From positions 18,997,043 to 19,061,042 of the forward strand of contig NC_058166.1 in the NCBI RefSeq assembly GCF_020080835.1: a DNA stretch of 64,000 nucleotides. The letters are read 5' to 3'. Made by a program: the position numbers and the translations under genes. Shown one piece after another: positions 24,601 to 36,634 of this stretch (the stretch's first letter is position 1; each line of letters opens with the position of its first letter). A model generated the notes under the pieces. The model did no database searches. It saw only the letters and a program-made list of their open reading frames with translations, and was not told the origin of the DNA. This stretch comes from Cotesia glomerata (taxonomy: Eukaryota; Arthropoda; Insecta; Hymenoptera; Braconidae).

Positions 24601-24939
24601 ATGCTTTTAAAAATTTTCACATAATTTTTATTAATTTTTACATGTGGAATTTTTTAATAAAATTTTCATTTATAATAATTTAATTGTTATAAAATTCTAA
24701 AAAAATTTTTAATTAAAAATAAAAAAAAAAGGTGAATATCACAATTTTCTAAAAAATTTATAAAATTTGTTAAAATTGTGGTAATCAACTTTTTTTTTAA
24801 TGGTTCATTTTTTTTTTGTTTTTCAAAAATCAAAATTTAATATTTCAGATATCAAAATTTTCAAAAAAAAATTTCGTTCAAAAAAATTAAAATTAAAATG
24901 GTGGACACCACTAATAAATAATTACCAAAATTTTATATA

Positions 24940-25180
24940 AAAATAATAAAACTTTTCAAGTTTTTTTGAAATAACTTCCAAACTTTTGGACCAATCTATT
25001 TAAAACCTTGTATGCGTTTTTTAGGCTTGAAAAACTGCGTCGATTGCCGCCAAAAAAATCAAAATCTAAGGTCGCGTTCAAAAGATATTACTGGTTAAAG
25101 ATATTCAAAAAAAAATTGTTCGGAAAAAATTCTCAAATTTTTAATTTTGAAAGTTAAAAAAAAATCCAATTGGTAAATTT
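24940..25180 (-). repeat. Family E repeat fragment
   Basis: It reads as the reverse complement of 59480-59610: AACTTCCAAACTTTTGG, ACCTTGTATGCG, CTTGAAAAACTGCG and GATTGCCGCC in the same order. It is diverged and lacks the conserved right part with TCCTAGGAGCT. Confidence 0.7.
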
Positions 25181-25189
25181 TGAGCAGAA

Positions 25190-26160
25190 ATTTCAGAGAT
25201 CAGATTTTTTATCACCGAAAGACGTGAAAAAAGTGTTTGTAAAAAATGAGCTGACGTGACGGTCATGAGTACTGACGTCATATCAGGATTTAGCAGCAAT
25301 GTACATATCTACGTATATATACAAACATATGAATATGAATATGAAATATGAGATATGACACGTTGTCCTTTATACTTATAAGGCCATAATGTACGCCCAA
25401 GTGTCAGTCAAGTGAGTAACGAACCCAGAACCCAGTCCCGGGTTCTCTATCTCCTGACCGGGGAAACATCTCCTAACGAATTGACCATGCATCATACAAT
25501 TTAGCAGAGGTGCAGCGTCATCCCAACGGAATATTTAGTCGATAATTTTCATAGTAACAGCTTAGGATATAAATTCGCTTTATGAGGCGTGCAGAATTAT
25601 TTTTACTCAGATTCGTATAATTTAATCTTTAATTCGCGGAAATTCTACTTCAAGTCGGATAACTTTTAATTCACAATATAGAAATAGATTGTACGGCGGG
25701 GATGAAATTCGATGAGAATTAATCTGGTTTAACGACTTTTAAATGAATGAATGGGTGGTACTTTGAATGTGTAGTACAACTAAGAGTACTTTCTAGCTGG
25801 TCCAATAGTAAAACTTTGTTTTCTCAACTTAATTTCAAAGGCTCTGTAATTTCACGGTTGGGTTGTCCTCTAGGACCTAAGCCTGGTACCCAGTTTCTAG
25901 TGGTGCTTTTCTTACGCTTGCTATTCTAAGGTAAGATTCAACTTGCACGTGTCCTTTCCGGGCCCGCAGCTTCTCCAACAAGTTTACTTGAATGTTAATG
26001 TAAGTAGCTAAAACTTTTAATAAATTTATAAAGATTATTTTTTGCATTTTAATTTTATGAAATGGCCATTAGTGGATCAAAAAAAAAATTTTTTTTTCTC
26101 CTAATGATTTTAAAACTTTATCAGATAATGTCAAAATTAAGAGCCTATCAAATTCAGAGC
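25190..26160. other. GC-richer single-copy segment with splice-like strings
   Basis: TTGTCCTCTAG ends at 25873 and CTAAG|GTAAGA lies at 25930/25931, enclosing 57 nt. Each frame meets a stop, so a coding exon is unlikely. The region 25250-25990 is otherwise unique. Confidence 0.3.
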
Positions 26161-26163
26161 TTT

Positions 26164-26924
26164 ACAAAAAAAAGTAAACTGTAATAAATAACAGTCGATT
26201 TTTAATAAGTAATGATCAACTGCTAAAAATCATTTCAAACAGTAAAATCGTGATTTTACTATTCACTTTATAATATTTACCATTTAAACGTTACAATTTA
26301 CTCTTTACATGGAATAAAATACTATTTCAAACAGTAATATTCGCTATGTAAATGTCTAAAATATTTAAGTATAATATAATTAACAATTCATACTTTGATA
26401 TTTATCATTTCGTACTTAAAAAATGATCTTATGATATGTAAAAAGTATAAAATAAAGTTAGTAAATTTCTAATACAAGCGACGTCAATATTTACAAAGTA
26501 AAATGGTAAATTTTAAACGCAACGCTAAAAATCAAACTGTAATTATTGACTTGTTGGGACTGGTAAAATGTATATTTTAAAAGTATAATTTTTACTGTTT
26601 GAAATGTTAAATTCTCCCAGAGTGAGACCCCCTTCTCTTTCATCTGAATTTCCCTTCTCCTCATAATATGGACTATATATTGAAATGGCAATTTTTACTG
26701 TTTGAAACTGTAATTTTTTAAGATGAAAAAGTCGTTATTTACTATAGTGACAGCTACTAATCACTTATTTTGGATATTAAATTATAAATTGTGGCTTTTA
26801 TACTTTCTACATTAAGTTCTGTAATATTTATATTTTTGCTACCCCGATGTCTGCTTTACTGTTTGAAACTATAAAAATTAACCGGAATCCGAGTGAATAT
26901 ATTACAGTTAACTTTTTTCCGTGT
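26164..26924. mobile_element. Family S element
   Basis: The ends are ACAAAAAAAAGTAAACTGTA and its approximate complement ACAGTTAACTTTTTTCCGTG. At least five internal copies of TTTCAAACAGTA or its complement occur (about 26233, 26325, 26593, 26691, 26863). No open frame is credible. The end is also found at 1-58. Superfamily unknown. Confidence 0.65.
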
Positions 26925-26929
26925 TGTAA

Positions 26930-28210
26930 TATTGAAATTCTTCATTTTTCATTTAGATAACATGAAAAATAATATTATTAAACTTTAGAATTTTATATCT
27001 TGCTCTACAAGCGTCTGATCAACTCGCGTGAAAATGATTTTTTGATAAACTCATTTTTTCAAAAGTTATACAAGATTAAAGTTAGTTTTTATCTGAATAC
27101 TAATTTCGCGAAAAAATTTCCAATTCAAAATAAACTTGAACCTCAAATAACTTTTAAAAAAATGAATTTATAAAAATATAAAAGACCTTTTTTGTAGATC
27201 ATTTAATTTCCTACAAAAAATTTGCGCAAAAATTTTCTGTAACTTGCTTGTAAAACAAGATATAAAATTTCAATATAGTTTTTTGCTCTAAATAAAAATA
27301 GACTATCACAAAATTTGATCAGTCTCTTCCTACTTCTTATAAGAACCCAGTAGTATATTTTCATCCAAAATAGAACAGAAGGGGTTGAAGAGGACATGAT
27401 AAGTGGCCAGCGGAGGGAAAAAAAGCTGAATGGAAGCGGGTATCCGGGATCTAATTTGTAGGGCCTAATTTTGGTAACGAAAAGGAGAATAAAATGTCGA
27501 GAGGACACGGACGATAAGTGATGTTACGAGAACTGGATCTGGGTCCATCAACGGAACGCTAGTATACACGCTCGAATGAGGTGGGACATGTACAGTTCGA
27601 AAAAGGAGGACAAAAAGCATCCAAAGAACACGAGCAAGATCAAGAGCAAGAAGAAGAAAAAGGAAATGCAGATGCAGAAAGAGAAGAGAGAATCGAGGCG
27701 GCTTCACACCGATCACCGGCTGACGTGACACGGCCAGCACATTCCTTCATGGGAGAATGCTAATCGTGGTCCAGTGGATGCTGGCTCACTCCTCACAATC
27801 TCTTCTCGTCTTTCTATTTCCTCTGGAGTTCGAGTTTAAGTCCAGGCTTATTCAGGTCCAGGTCTTCTCTATCCTGATCGGTAAGGGCTTGCAATTCTCA
27901 CACACGCTCCACGTCCTCGTTCATCCCCAGCTTTAGTCCTGCCAGTTGTTTTGGATTGTCTTTGCCTTTGCCGAGGTTCCAGATCCTCCTCAGTGAGAGT
28001 AAGAATGAAACGAGACGAAGAAGAAAAATAAGGAGAAGTAAAAGACTTGAGACCTCCTTCGTCTGAATGCATTTGCCAGTTTTGTCACACAAATAAGTCG
28101 GACAAAGAGGATCATTCTAATGAGATTGATTACTGTCTTTTCTGATTCTCGTTCAATATATCAGCCGCTGATTAATTTTATTTGAATTTCTTGCTGGTTT
28201 GAGAATACGA
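26930..28210. other. Spacer, GC-richer from 27300
   Basis: 26930-27290 is AT-rich with imperfect ACAAAAAATTT-type inverted words. 27300-28210 is GC-richer and unique. Opposing frames there (27465-27740 minus, 27581-27763 plus, 27869-28092 minus) are low-complexity, so I do not call them. Confidence 0.4.
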
Positions 28211-28214
28211 AGCA

Positions 28215-28228
28215 GGTTATGGGCCCAG
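28215..28228 (+). other. Perfect copia-type primer binding site
   Basis: GGTTATGGGCCCAG follows AAGCA and is an exact 14-nt complement of the anticodon stem-loop of initiator tRNA-Met, the primer region used by insect copia elements. It is followed by GCTTGG. An LTR ending in CA just before it is expected, but I could not find its start or any gag frame. This is probably a decayed insertion. Confidence 0.6.
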
Positions 28229-28229
28229 G

Positions 28230-28705
28230 CTTGGAACTTTTAATGAAATTCCAATGGTAAAATATACAGTGTGTAGTGTAGTGGGCTTCAATTAATTTGG
28301 AAATAAATAACAAAGCTAACGAATTTATTGGCCAACGGTGCTGTTGTAGGCAAGACTCTTTTGGAGGTCTGCTCACGTTTCGCCGTGAGTGGATGTATTG
28401 ACAGATGTTCTTATCAGCGGACAAATTGACTAATCTCTTGAGAGGCATCCCTAAGTGTTTTAGTAAACTTTTTTGTTATTGGATGATTTCATTGAAATTT
28501 TACGATTACAATTTGGTAAGGAAAATTTCGAGACATTTTACTTCTTTAATTATTAATTATTTATCGAATTTCTGAAAAATTTATCTGAAAGCTTGTTGAA
28601 TAAGCTTTGATTTTTATTTATTTTTTTAACCAAAAATTTCCTATTTTTCCGACTTTATAAAATTTTAAATAAATTTCAGACTTGATAATTTAATAATACT
28701 AAAGT
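28230..28705. other. Possible decayed retroelement flank, then AT-rich spacer
   Basis: If 28215 is a true primer site, this would be the old leader and gag region. No frame here shows gag motifs. 28450-28705 is AT-rich. Confidence 0.25.
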
Positions 28706-28709
28706 TAGC

Positions 28710-29323
28710 CACACTAGAAGGATTTGTTTATATTTAATAAACTTTATTAACTAATAAATGATTTTTTAACATGGGATTTAATAGATATTCATTAACAATA
28801 AATTGTTAACAGTTAACAAATATTTATTAACTGTAAATAAATATGTATTATTGGTTAATGAATATTTGTTAATTAACAAATATTTATTTAAAATAAAAAA
28901 CAAAAATAGCAATTTTATTTTGACACTATTTATAACCCCTTAGCTGGAATTCATGATAATAATTAAATTCATTGAATAAATTAACCTTTTTAATATTTAA
29001 AAATATAAAAGATAATTATGAGCTGTGATAGAATTTGCTATTTTACAATAAATGTTATAATAATGCAATATAATTTATAAAAATGATTTTTGTTTATAAG
29101 CAATCTTCTTATCATATGACATTCCAAGCGAAACAAATTCACTCAACAAAATATTTATTAACTATTAATAAATATTTGTTAACTATTAATAAATACTTAT
29201 TAATAAATGTACTTTACTTCCAAATAAATATTTATTGAATATTAAAAAACATTTATTTAAATTTAAAAGTTGTCTTCAAATAAATTTAATTATTAATAGT
29301 TAATAATTCCTTCTATTAGTGCA
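28710..29323. mobile_element. Family D MITE, long subtype
   Basis: The left end is ACACTAGAAGGATTTG and the right end TTCCTTCTATTAGTG. The interior follows the 3478-4036 copy, including TAAAAGATAATTATG, TTGTTTATAAG and CATATGACATT. Both ends carry substitutions. Confidence 0.75.
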
Positions 29324-29329
29324 ACGTCT

Positions 29330-31010
29330 CTAATTTTTTTATTTTTTTCCATTTATTAAATTGGAACAAAAAAATATTTTTTAAAAATTACACTTAAAGT
29401 TTTTCAAGTTTTTTACAAATGAAATTTTTCTCCTTATTTTTTTTCGTAATAATTTATTTAATAGAAAAAATTTTCATTAATTTATCATAAAATAATTTCT
29501 GAACATAATTAGTTAAAAAATTTCTATAAATTTCACTTGAAAGCTTATTAAATAATCTCAAATTTTCACACCTTCCTTTTTGTCTATCTTTATTTTGAGT
29601 AGCTAAAAAAAATCTAAATTAATTAATGAATTAATTAGTCAGCTATTTAATTGAAAAATATAATAAATATACCAGATAGGATAAAAATACCTCCCCATCT
29701 CGGTCTACATCCGATAATACTTAATTTCTTAATACCCAGATATAGAATACGTCAGTTATGCCACGGATTACGGGGAATTACTCCGTTGAAATATTTAAGA
29801 GACATTTTATGTGACAAATTTATAATATTATATTATATATCACGAAGCGGCAATAGGAGGAAAAATTAACTTTTTTAAACTGGATATTATATTATATTTG
29901 TGACGGTAAGGCGGATAAATAAGTCACTGGATTAATACTCGGGGGTTAATTTATTAAAAGTTCATTTGTCGGTTTTCTGTCAAATATTATTTCGGTGTGA
30001 ATTAATTCAATGATGGGGTTTTATAAATAAAATAAAATATTTTATTAAAATTAATTGACAGAAATTGAAATGCATTTTATCGAAATGTCAAGATAGATAA
30101 ATAAAACAAAATAAATGTGTTATTTATTTTGTTTCGACGTCCTATTATTTAAAAAGTTGACTGACAGAGCTATTTCGGAATTCAAGGATTCCCCGGAAAA
30201 GTTATAATCCTACTTGGGACGACGGCTGAAGGATTTGCCAAGTACGATGTCGTAAATTGGTTGGGAAGCTGCCGGGAAAATTTTCCGGGGAATCTTCACC
30301 GTCAAAAGGATACAAGCTCTAACGATAAACTGTATAAACTCCTTTGGGCTTAGCTTCTGTAACTTTAAAAGTGTTAAACTCGAATTTTATTTAAAATTTA
30401 CCTTTTTTTTTGGCTTGTAAATTTATAAATTATTGCTTGATATATAATGTAAGTAGGATGCAGTTTATTTATTACTAAAATAATATTTCGAGTGAGATTA
30501 TCCGATAAGGATCCCAACTGTCTAATTAAACGGACAAATAAATGCGCTCCTCCCACGCGTGATACTCGGTAAATAAAAATAAATGGTTAAAAACAAGTAA
30601 ATAAGACAAAAGTAAATTATTTGAGAGGAGAAAGTTTTAAGTAAAGAGAGGATCATTATTCCCGCCAACTTTAAGATTTTATCGTTATTTTAAAATCAGA
30701 CAACTCCCTAAAAATGCATCAACGTTTATACTCAAAAAAGAGGATATAATTAAAGTTTATAAAAAAAATTTTATATGTATTATTAACTTCAATTTTTTTA
30801 AATTAAACTCGGATGTGAAAAATAACTTTTTTTGAGTTTTAATTAAATTTTTTTTTTTAGAATTTTTATTCTGACGAAAATATTGAAGATAAAAGTTGAA
30901 GAAAGATTTTTTTGTAGAGAATTTAATTTTCTACAAAAAAGTTTTAAGAAGTTTTTTTTTTGATAATTTAATGGAGAATTTAAATATAAATCAATTTTTG
31001 ACAAAAACTA
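29330..31010. other. Spacer, no gene seen
   Basis: AT-rich to 29640, mixed from 29640 to 30680 with one short plus frame (29651-29869) lacking known motifs, and AT-rich again after 30700. No paired splice sites or repeat copies recognised. Confidence 0.4.
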
Positions 31011-31014
31011 TGAA

Positions 31015-31155
31015 AGAGGAATGAGCTTATATTTTTAAAAACGTCAATATTTAAGAAAGTACAGTGCAATTTAACAAAAGTCAATATTTAATAAAGCAAA
31101 ATTTTTTTTATTTATAGTTCACAATTCACGGCAGTCACATAGTGGCTGCAAGGTT
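31015..31155 (+). mobile_element. Family A 3' end fragment with terminal hairpin
   Basis: It begins with GAGCTTATATTTTTAAAAA, continues through AGTGCAATTTAACAAAA and TTTAATAAAGCAAAATTTT, and reaches the hairpin GGCAGTCACATAGTGGCTGC at 31130-31149. The CTAG terminus has been lost. GATGGCGCA follows near 31169. Confidence 0.7.
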
Positions 31156-31179
31156 AAAATTTCCGATAGATGGCGCACA

Positions 31180-32380
31180 ATTGCTAAATCGTCTCGTCAT
31201 AAGAGATTTCAATCTGATGCTTTAAATTATTCTAAAATAAATGTCAAATTTTTCTCTCTACTTACTGATATTTTAAAAAATTCAAAAATTTATTTTCCCA
31301 ATCAGAAAATTAAATATTTTACTACTTAATTAGAGACTTTTCATAGAAAGTTTTTTTATCTAATTATTAATTTCTTAAAAAATTATTATTTCTTTTTTCA
31401 AAATAATTAATAAAAATTTTTTATTAACTTATATTTTTTTTTCAATAAAAAAAATCAATAATTTTTCAAATAGCATATAATTAAAATAAAATGTTAAAAA
31501 TAACCGCGAGTTTGCCAAGACGAAAGACAAAAGAATGTCTTTAGCAAGAAAATGAAATCACGATTCTCGAAAAGATCAATTATCGTTGGAATCGGGTGTA
31601 CATGTCTCGTTATTGAATAAATCTCCTCGCCTCATTATTTTATTTTTATTATTTAAAAACTCATGTCCACTTAAAAGTTATAAAATGTCTCGCGCAATAT
31701 ATAAAATATATATTTATATCATAGAATAATCTATCTCTTTCTTTTCTCACTTTTTCTGTTATTTGACGGGTTCGAGTTCGGAACTTTTCCCCTGACTGCG
31801 CGGCATTTCCTGCGCACTCGAAGCAGTTTTTATTAAGAAAGTTCGTCAACTCATTAACGGCCGTTGAGGAAAGGCAATCTCATTATCGTCGTAACTTTTA
31901 TTCCCCTGGTGGAATTCATCTACGATGCTTCTTATTCTTATTCTCGCTCGCTTGCTTCCTTTTTCTCCCCGACTTTTTTATCTCTGTCGTCTTGTACGTC
32001 TTCTTTACTTGCCATTCGTTTCCATCCTCATTTTCTTGGCTCATTTTAGCCCGCGTCCTTTTTATCAACTACTCGGCTTATGATGGAAGGGATCAACTGA
32101 GACAAGAAATGGTTCAAGACGAGGAGCTTATTAGCTAATATCTTGTTCTTACTAATAATCGTCTTTTATACGAGCTTTTTCTTTTCTCAGTTAATAATCT
32201 TCTCGTTACACACTGCAGTCTCTCTTACGCCTTACATTATCATTGTCATTATCATTATTAATAATATTTAACCCATACTTAACATCTGAGTGAATTTTAA
32301 TCAAAATTGTTTCATACTTAAATTCTGGATTTAATTATCAAAATATCAAAAAACTTTCCAAGAAAAAATTTAATGCTCTA
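31180..32380. other. Spacer, GC-richer from 31540
   Basis: 31250-31500 is AT-rich. 31540-32260 is unique and GC-richer. CTTTTTCTTTTCTCAG ends near 32189 and is a strong acceptor string without a nearby donor. Frames at 31661-31849 (minus) and 31864-32049 (plus) are unrecognised. Confidence 0.35.
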
Positions 32381-32466
32381 CACGACAAGAAAAATTTCTT
32401 GACTGGAGAACAAAATTCTTGGCTGAAGAAAATTTTCGGGTGCCAGAAGGAAGACCGAAGGAAGAC
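32381..32466 (+). mobile_element. Family B fragment joined to family A
   Basis: CACGACAAGAAAAATTTCTT starts the B end. It continues through GGAGAACAAAATTCTTGGC to AGGAAGACCGAAGGAAGACC and then breaks abruptly into the family A loop. The junction suggests deletion or replacement between two adjacent elements. Confidence 0.7.
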
Positions 32467-32625
32467 CATATATTTTTCATATATATATATAAATATATAA
32501 ATATATGAAAAATTGATGTAGGTACTCAAATGAAAGGTCTTGATGAGTGTAACATCGGAATGAGCTTATATCTTTAAAAATGTCAATAGTTCACGAGATA
32601 CAAGGTCATTTCTTAATTATGTACC
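32467..32625 (-). mobile_element. Family A fragment, half hairpin
   Basis: A TA-rich loop is followed by ATGAAAAATTGATGTAGG, GAAAGGTCTTGATGAGTG, ATGAGCTTATATCTT and the start of the tail (GAGATACAAGGTCATTTCTT). Only one arm remains. Confidence 0.7.
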
Positions 32626-32760
32626 CAATTACTGCTATAGCAGTGGTCGTCTTAAAACTGAATCATCATTACGGTTAGACTTTATTTCTCTATTGAACTT
32701 TTGGTATGCGCCAACCATTACTACAATAAGTAAACAATTAATTAAAATATATTTAAAAGA

Positions 32761-32991
32761 ATGTTAGTTAAGGATGTAGCTTTAAAATACACTGGCTCCA
32801 GAAAAAGTGGTGAAAAAACTATTATAAAAGATTTTAACATCATAGATTGTTTGAACGAAGTTTTTAAAGCCCACAATTGTGGTAATCCATCTGATATTTT
32901 ACAAGCTGTGGGAGTAATTTTAAGCAATACAAAACATTATTTTTATTATTTTATGTTATTAATGTTTCTCGTTTTATATTTAAAGATATAA
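32761..32991 (+). pseudogene. Orphan ORF fragment with weak DUF4806-like pattern
   Basis: This is a 76-codon frame. Residues 5-37 run VALKYTGSRKSGEK, then IIKDFNIIDCLNEVF. They recall, from memory only, the C-terminal part of DUF4806 proteins, which are multiplied in several insect genomes. The pattern is GxRxxG, a KDF-like turn and a following helix. An in-frame stop lies just upstream, so no complete domain exists. The frame ends in a hydrophobic, AT-driven tail. A remnant of a mobile or duplicated gene is the simplest reading; a chance frame is the alternative. No promoter or splice site was tied to it. Confidence 0.35.
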
Positions 32992-33130
32992 TATAATAAA
33001 TTAATAAATAAATTTTATAATTTTTCCGTGTACTATTATTATTATTATTATTATTTTTAATTGTAATAAAATCGATATTTAATTTTCAATAACCTCAAGA
33101 TCAACAAGAGTCGCCATGCTTTATTTGATA

Positions 33131-33246
33131 TCTAGTAAAACTGGCCAGTTACTAGACAGTTACTGGATGTTATACTAGCCAATTCCTAGCTTAAGTCTAG
33201 TTAAACTAGCCAGTTACTGGCCAGATACTTGATTACATTTCTACTA
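33131..33246. repeat. Short repeat cluster built on ACTGGCCAGTTACT
   Basis: CTAGTAAAACTGGCCAGTTA at 33132-33151 is echoed by ACAGTTACTGG, ACTAGCCAATTCCTAG and CTAGTTAAACTAGCCAGTTA before ending with CTGGCCAG. The words are locally palindromic. It could be a small MITE or a tandem duplication. No other copy in the window. Confidence 0.55.
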
Positions 33247-33249
33247 GGG

Positions 33250-33820
33250 ATATTTATATTCTCAATGAGTTTTTCTTTCGTTTTTTCTAACATTTCTAAA
33301 AAAAAAAAAAAAAAAAAAAACCAGCAGTTAATTAAAATTTTTTACCCTCGTAAAAAAAAATTGTAAAGAAACTGTAAATAAATTTGAGCTATTGAATGTT
33401 AAATTCAAGACACGTCTACTTTTCAATTCGTTTTACCGAACTGTCGATACAGTCTGACAGGATGGTTGCTCCCTTGTCGCCCGTACAGTCAGTTAATTTT
33501 TCTTTCTCTTGTATTATTACGAGTATGAGTTTGAGTATGAGTAAAGCTCCAGACAGATGAAATGAAAGTAAAGCAAATGGTTTATAGAAAAAATAAAGAT
33601 AAATAACTAGATAAAAAGTTGATATGAGACTGAGGCTGAGGCTGGAGCTGCTATGAAATGGAATGGGAAGATTGATATCTGTGATTCGTCATTGTTATGT
33701 TTGTTGACTAGCTTAGATGGAATATTGATATCACCGGTATTGATTTTATCATTGTTCTATACTACTTCGGCAGCCATGGATTATTCATGTCACTGATATT
33801 TCAATAATTTTATTTTATAG
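33250..33820. other. Intron-like flank of the 33821 exon
   Basis: A long poly-A lies at 33299-33320. The segment 33400-33800 is GC-richer and unique. CACTGATAT near 33791 is a plausible branch point upstream of the acceptor at 33820. Confidence 0.35.
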
Positions 33821-33878
33821 GTCTGAAAGTCGGTGAGACACTCGGGCAACCGGCAACCACTTCACAGGGAATAGAGAA
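33821..33878 (+). CDS. Candidate internal exon of an unidentified plus-strand gene
   Basis: The exon is bounded by AATAATTTTATTTTATAG at its left and GAGAA|GTAAGTGT at its right. A CACTGAT branch-point-like string lies about 30 nt upstream. At 58 nt it is GC-rich against both introns. Only one frame is open: two bases complete a codon, 18 codons read LKVGETLGQPATTSQGIE, and two bases remain. That phase fits the candidate exon at 46911, which starts with one completing base. I do not recognise the protein. A 58-nt exon cannot be skipped without a frame change. The splice signals are the firm part; coding is inference, and a non-coding transcript would give the same signals. Confidence 0.5.
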
Positions 33879-33899
33879 GTAAGTGTCTGGTTATTTCAT

Positions 33900-35040
33900 C
33901 AGAACTTTTGGTACCAATCGGATTACGTGGTATATATAATAGTATGATAGTGAAATGAAATAAAAAAATACGATTTTGTTGTTTTGAATTTCGACTCGGT
34001 ATTTTATGACTGATTGGCTTGATTGAAGGCTATAAGTTATTGTATATTGAGATATTTTTCTAGGGGATTTTTATGAGATGAATTTGAAAATGAAAAACAG
34101 GACAAAAATTCAATCTACAAAAGAACAAATTTAAAAAAAAAATAATCATAAAAACGTAAATTATATTGTGGCTTTTTCTAAAAAATATCTGTATCTTTGA
34201 AAATATCACGAAAATTTTCAATCATATCAAAATTGTTCAAAATTTAATTTTCTACAACTTTTGTTCAAACATTTTTGTCTAAAATCAAAATTTTCACAAC
34301 TACAGTCATTTCTTTATAATGATATTTTTTCAAAAATTTTATATTAAAAACTTATTAAATTATAGCGTATTAAAAATTTTGCAAACTAAATTAATATATA
34401 AAATTTTTCATAAATTCTCTTGATAATTAAAAACTCTTTATCATTCGAAATCATTATTTTTTATTACAATCATTGAAATATCTAATTAAAATATCAATTT
34501 AAATGTAATTAATTACTTTTAATCTATAGTCACATTTAAGCTAATATTTTTTATTTATAAATATTCAATAATTTTTTTTGCAACTTCTTAATTGATAGTA
34601 ATGAAATTTTATTTAATATCTAATATATATAACACTGATAATTAGTTTTTTACCTCATTACAATATAATATCGTAATAATTATTAATCATAATTACTACT
34701 ATAAGTATAATGGAAAATATTAAAATTTTTTTCCTCTGCAAAGAGTCGAAAATTTTCTTAAAAAATTCAACTACCTGATAATTGGCTCCACTTGACCTAT
34801 TTAATACTAACGATATCGCCCTCTCCGAGCGCAGAGTCTAAAATTGACTCTTTTTACTTCAGAAAAGTAAATAACGAATTCATTCGAGAAAAATAACTCT
34901 AGAGCGGAATTTTTAAAATATATTGCCAATTAAAGTTCATCTAGTGAGCAGCGAAGTGGTGCATAAATAACCAAAAGTATTCCAAGCTATTACTCATGTG
35001 AGGTAAAAGCACCAATTATTGACATTGTAAGAAAAGAGGT
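33900..35040. other. AT-rich intron-like sequence
   Basis: Very AT-rich from 34070 to 34780 with no repeat copy recognised. Slightly GC-richer near 34790-35030. No exon seen. Confidence 0.4.
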
Positions 35041-35044
35041 TATA

Positions 35045-35195
35045 TTTTTAACTTCCCGCTAAGAAAATCGAAGATTTTCAAAAATCGGGAAGTTATTGTT
35101 TTCACCCCGTTTCACAAAAATCGAGTTTTCATCGAATCTCGACGTTTCGAGGTCCTAGGAAGCTTCCCTGACTATTCCCGCGATGGTGTCTGTAC
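35045..35195. repeat. Family E-related fragment with AACTTCCCG hairpin
   Basis: AACTTCCCGCTAAGAAAATC pairs with ATCGGGAAGTT across a short loop. Its reverse complement carries GGGAATAGTCAGGGAAGCTT and TCCTAGGACCTC, which correspond to the right part of family E at 59810-59850 and 60590-60630. Confidence 0.65.
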
Positions 35196-35198
35196 GTG

Positions 35199-35352
35199 TT
35201 AACTGTTAACAAATATTTATTAACATTGAATAAATCGTATTTAATAAATAATTTATCAACTGTTAATAAATATTTATCAAATCCTATGATGTTAAAAAAT
35301 CATTTATTAACAGTTAACGAAACTTATTAAATATAAACAAATCCTATCAGTG
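35199..35352. mobile_element. Family D fragment
   Basis: It consists of TTAACTGTTAACAAATATTT palindromes and ends with ACAAATCCTATCAGTG|TA. The left terminus is missing, apparently at the junction with the E-related fragment. Confidence 0.6.
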
Positions 35353-35359
35353 TAGAGCG

Positions 35360-36630
35360 CCAATAATTGGCGCTTTTACCTTATCGTAAAATAAATAAAA
35401 TTTTTAATTGGTAATAAATATAAATAAATAAATAAAAATAAAAACAAATGTGTGAAAGCTCTCGGCTCGAATTCGCGTCTCATAAAGATAAAAATAAAAA
35501 TAAAACTAATAAAAATTTTGCAACTATTAGATACGTAACGGCTGACTGATGAGACAGCTCGTATCCAAGAGCCGCTGGAATATGGATTAAATTCATGGGG
35601 AATTAAACGACGCGTGAGTTCCACTTATGGTGAGTTAGTGTCGAGTTGTCAATTTATCGCATCCTTTTTCGCGGGTTTAGCTCTCATCTTTATCGTCACA
35701 TCTTGTGTAGCTCCAAACTACACATGTATATATATATATATATGTGTAAGTAGATTCTAGTGTCTATACACTATACTAGAGCGTGCTACTAAATCTGGCG
35801 TTCACATCGAATGTTCTATATCCGATATAATCTACAGTTGAGTGAACGCCGTCCAGTGTCCAAAACTGTCGATTAAAGTTCGATGTTCTTCTTTTCACAC
35901 CAATTCCTATATCTGCTCGCTGTTCTCTGTATAACGCCGTGGGCTCGATAAATCGATTTGCTGCGCGCGACTGATTTATATCGAAATTGTAAGCCGTCGA
36001 GCTCTACACCCGATGCCAGTAAAGGATTTTTTTTTTTTTTTATTTTATTTTCAACAGATATCAACCGACATAAAAATAATTTATAACTATAAAGTGTTTT
36101 CGATAGAACACACATTCGGGAAAACATTTCGCTGGGCGGAGAAAATTTTTTAATAAAATATTTAATTGCCAGCAATTTTACTGCTGGAGGGAAAAGGGAA
36201 TAGTAATATTCAACACTCTGTACATGGTAATGAAAAAAAATGAAAAAAATTAATTGATGATATGAGTTTAAAAAGGAGTTTTTATTGCAATAGTCTGGTA
36301 AAAATTTTTTATTTCATTTAGTTCGGGTTGAAGCTAATTATTGTTTCAATTTTTTTTACGGAGATGTAATTGATTTAAAAAAAAGTTAATAATTTGCTTT
36401 TTTATAAAAATTGAACAGTTTATATTTGCGCTTTGATTTAATAAATTTAGAATTTTTTATAAATTTATCAATGAGATGATTGAAAGGGTTTTAATTTCGA
36501 AGCTTTTGATTTTAGAGAAAAATGGTTCAAACAAAAGTTGTAGAAAATTAAATTTTAAACAATTTTGATATCTTTGAAAATTTATTTAAGATCAATATTT
36601 CGTAAGATATAAATCAGTTCTTTTGAGGAA
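35360..36630. other. Single-copy to 36230, then AT-rich
   Basis: 35640-36200 is GC-richer and unique, with a short TATATG run at 35727-35744. A minus frame at 35873-36175 is unrecognised. 36230-36630 is AT-rich. Confidence 0.35.
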
Positions 36631-36634
36631 TTTA

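Noticed and set aside
25874..25930. 57-nt exon ending CTAAG|GTAAGA
   Set aside because: Every frame has a stop and the acceptor tract is short.
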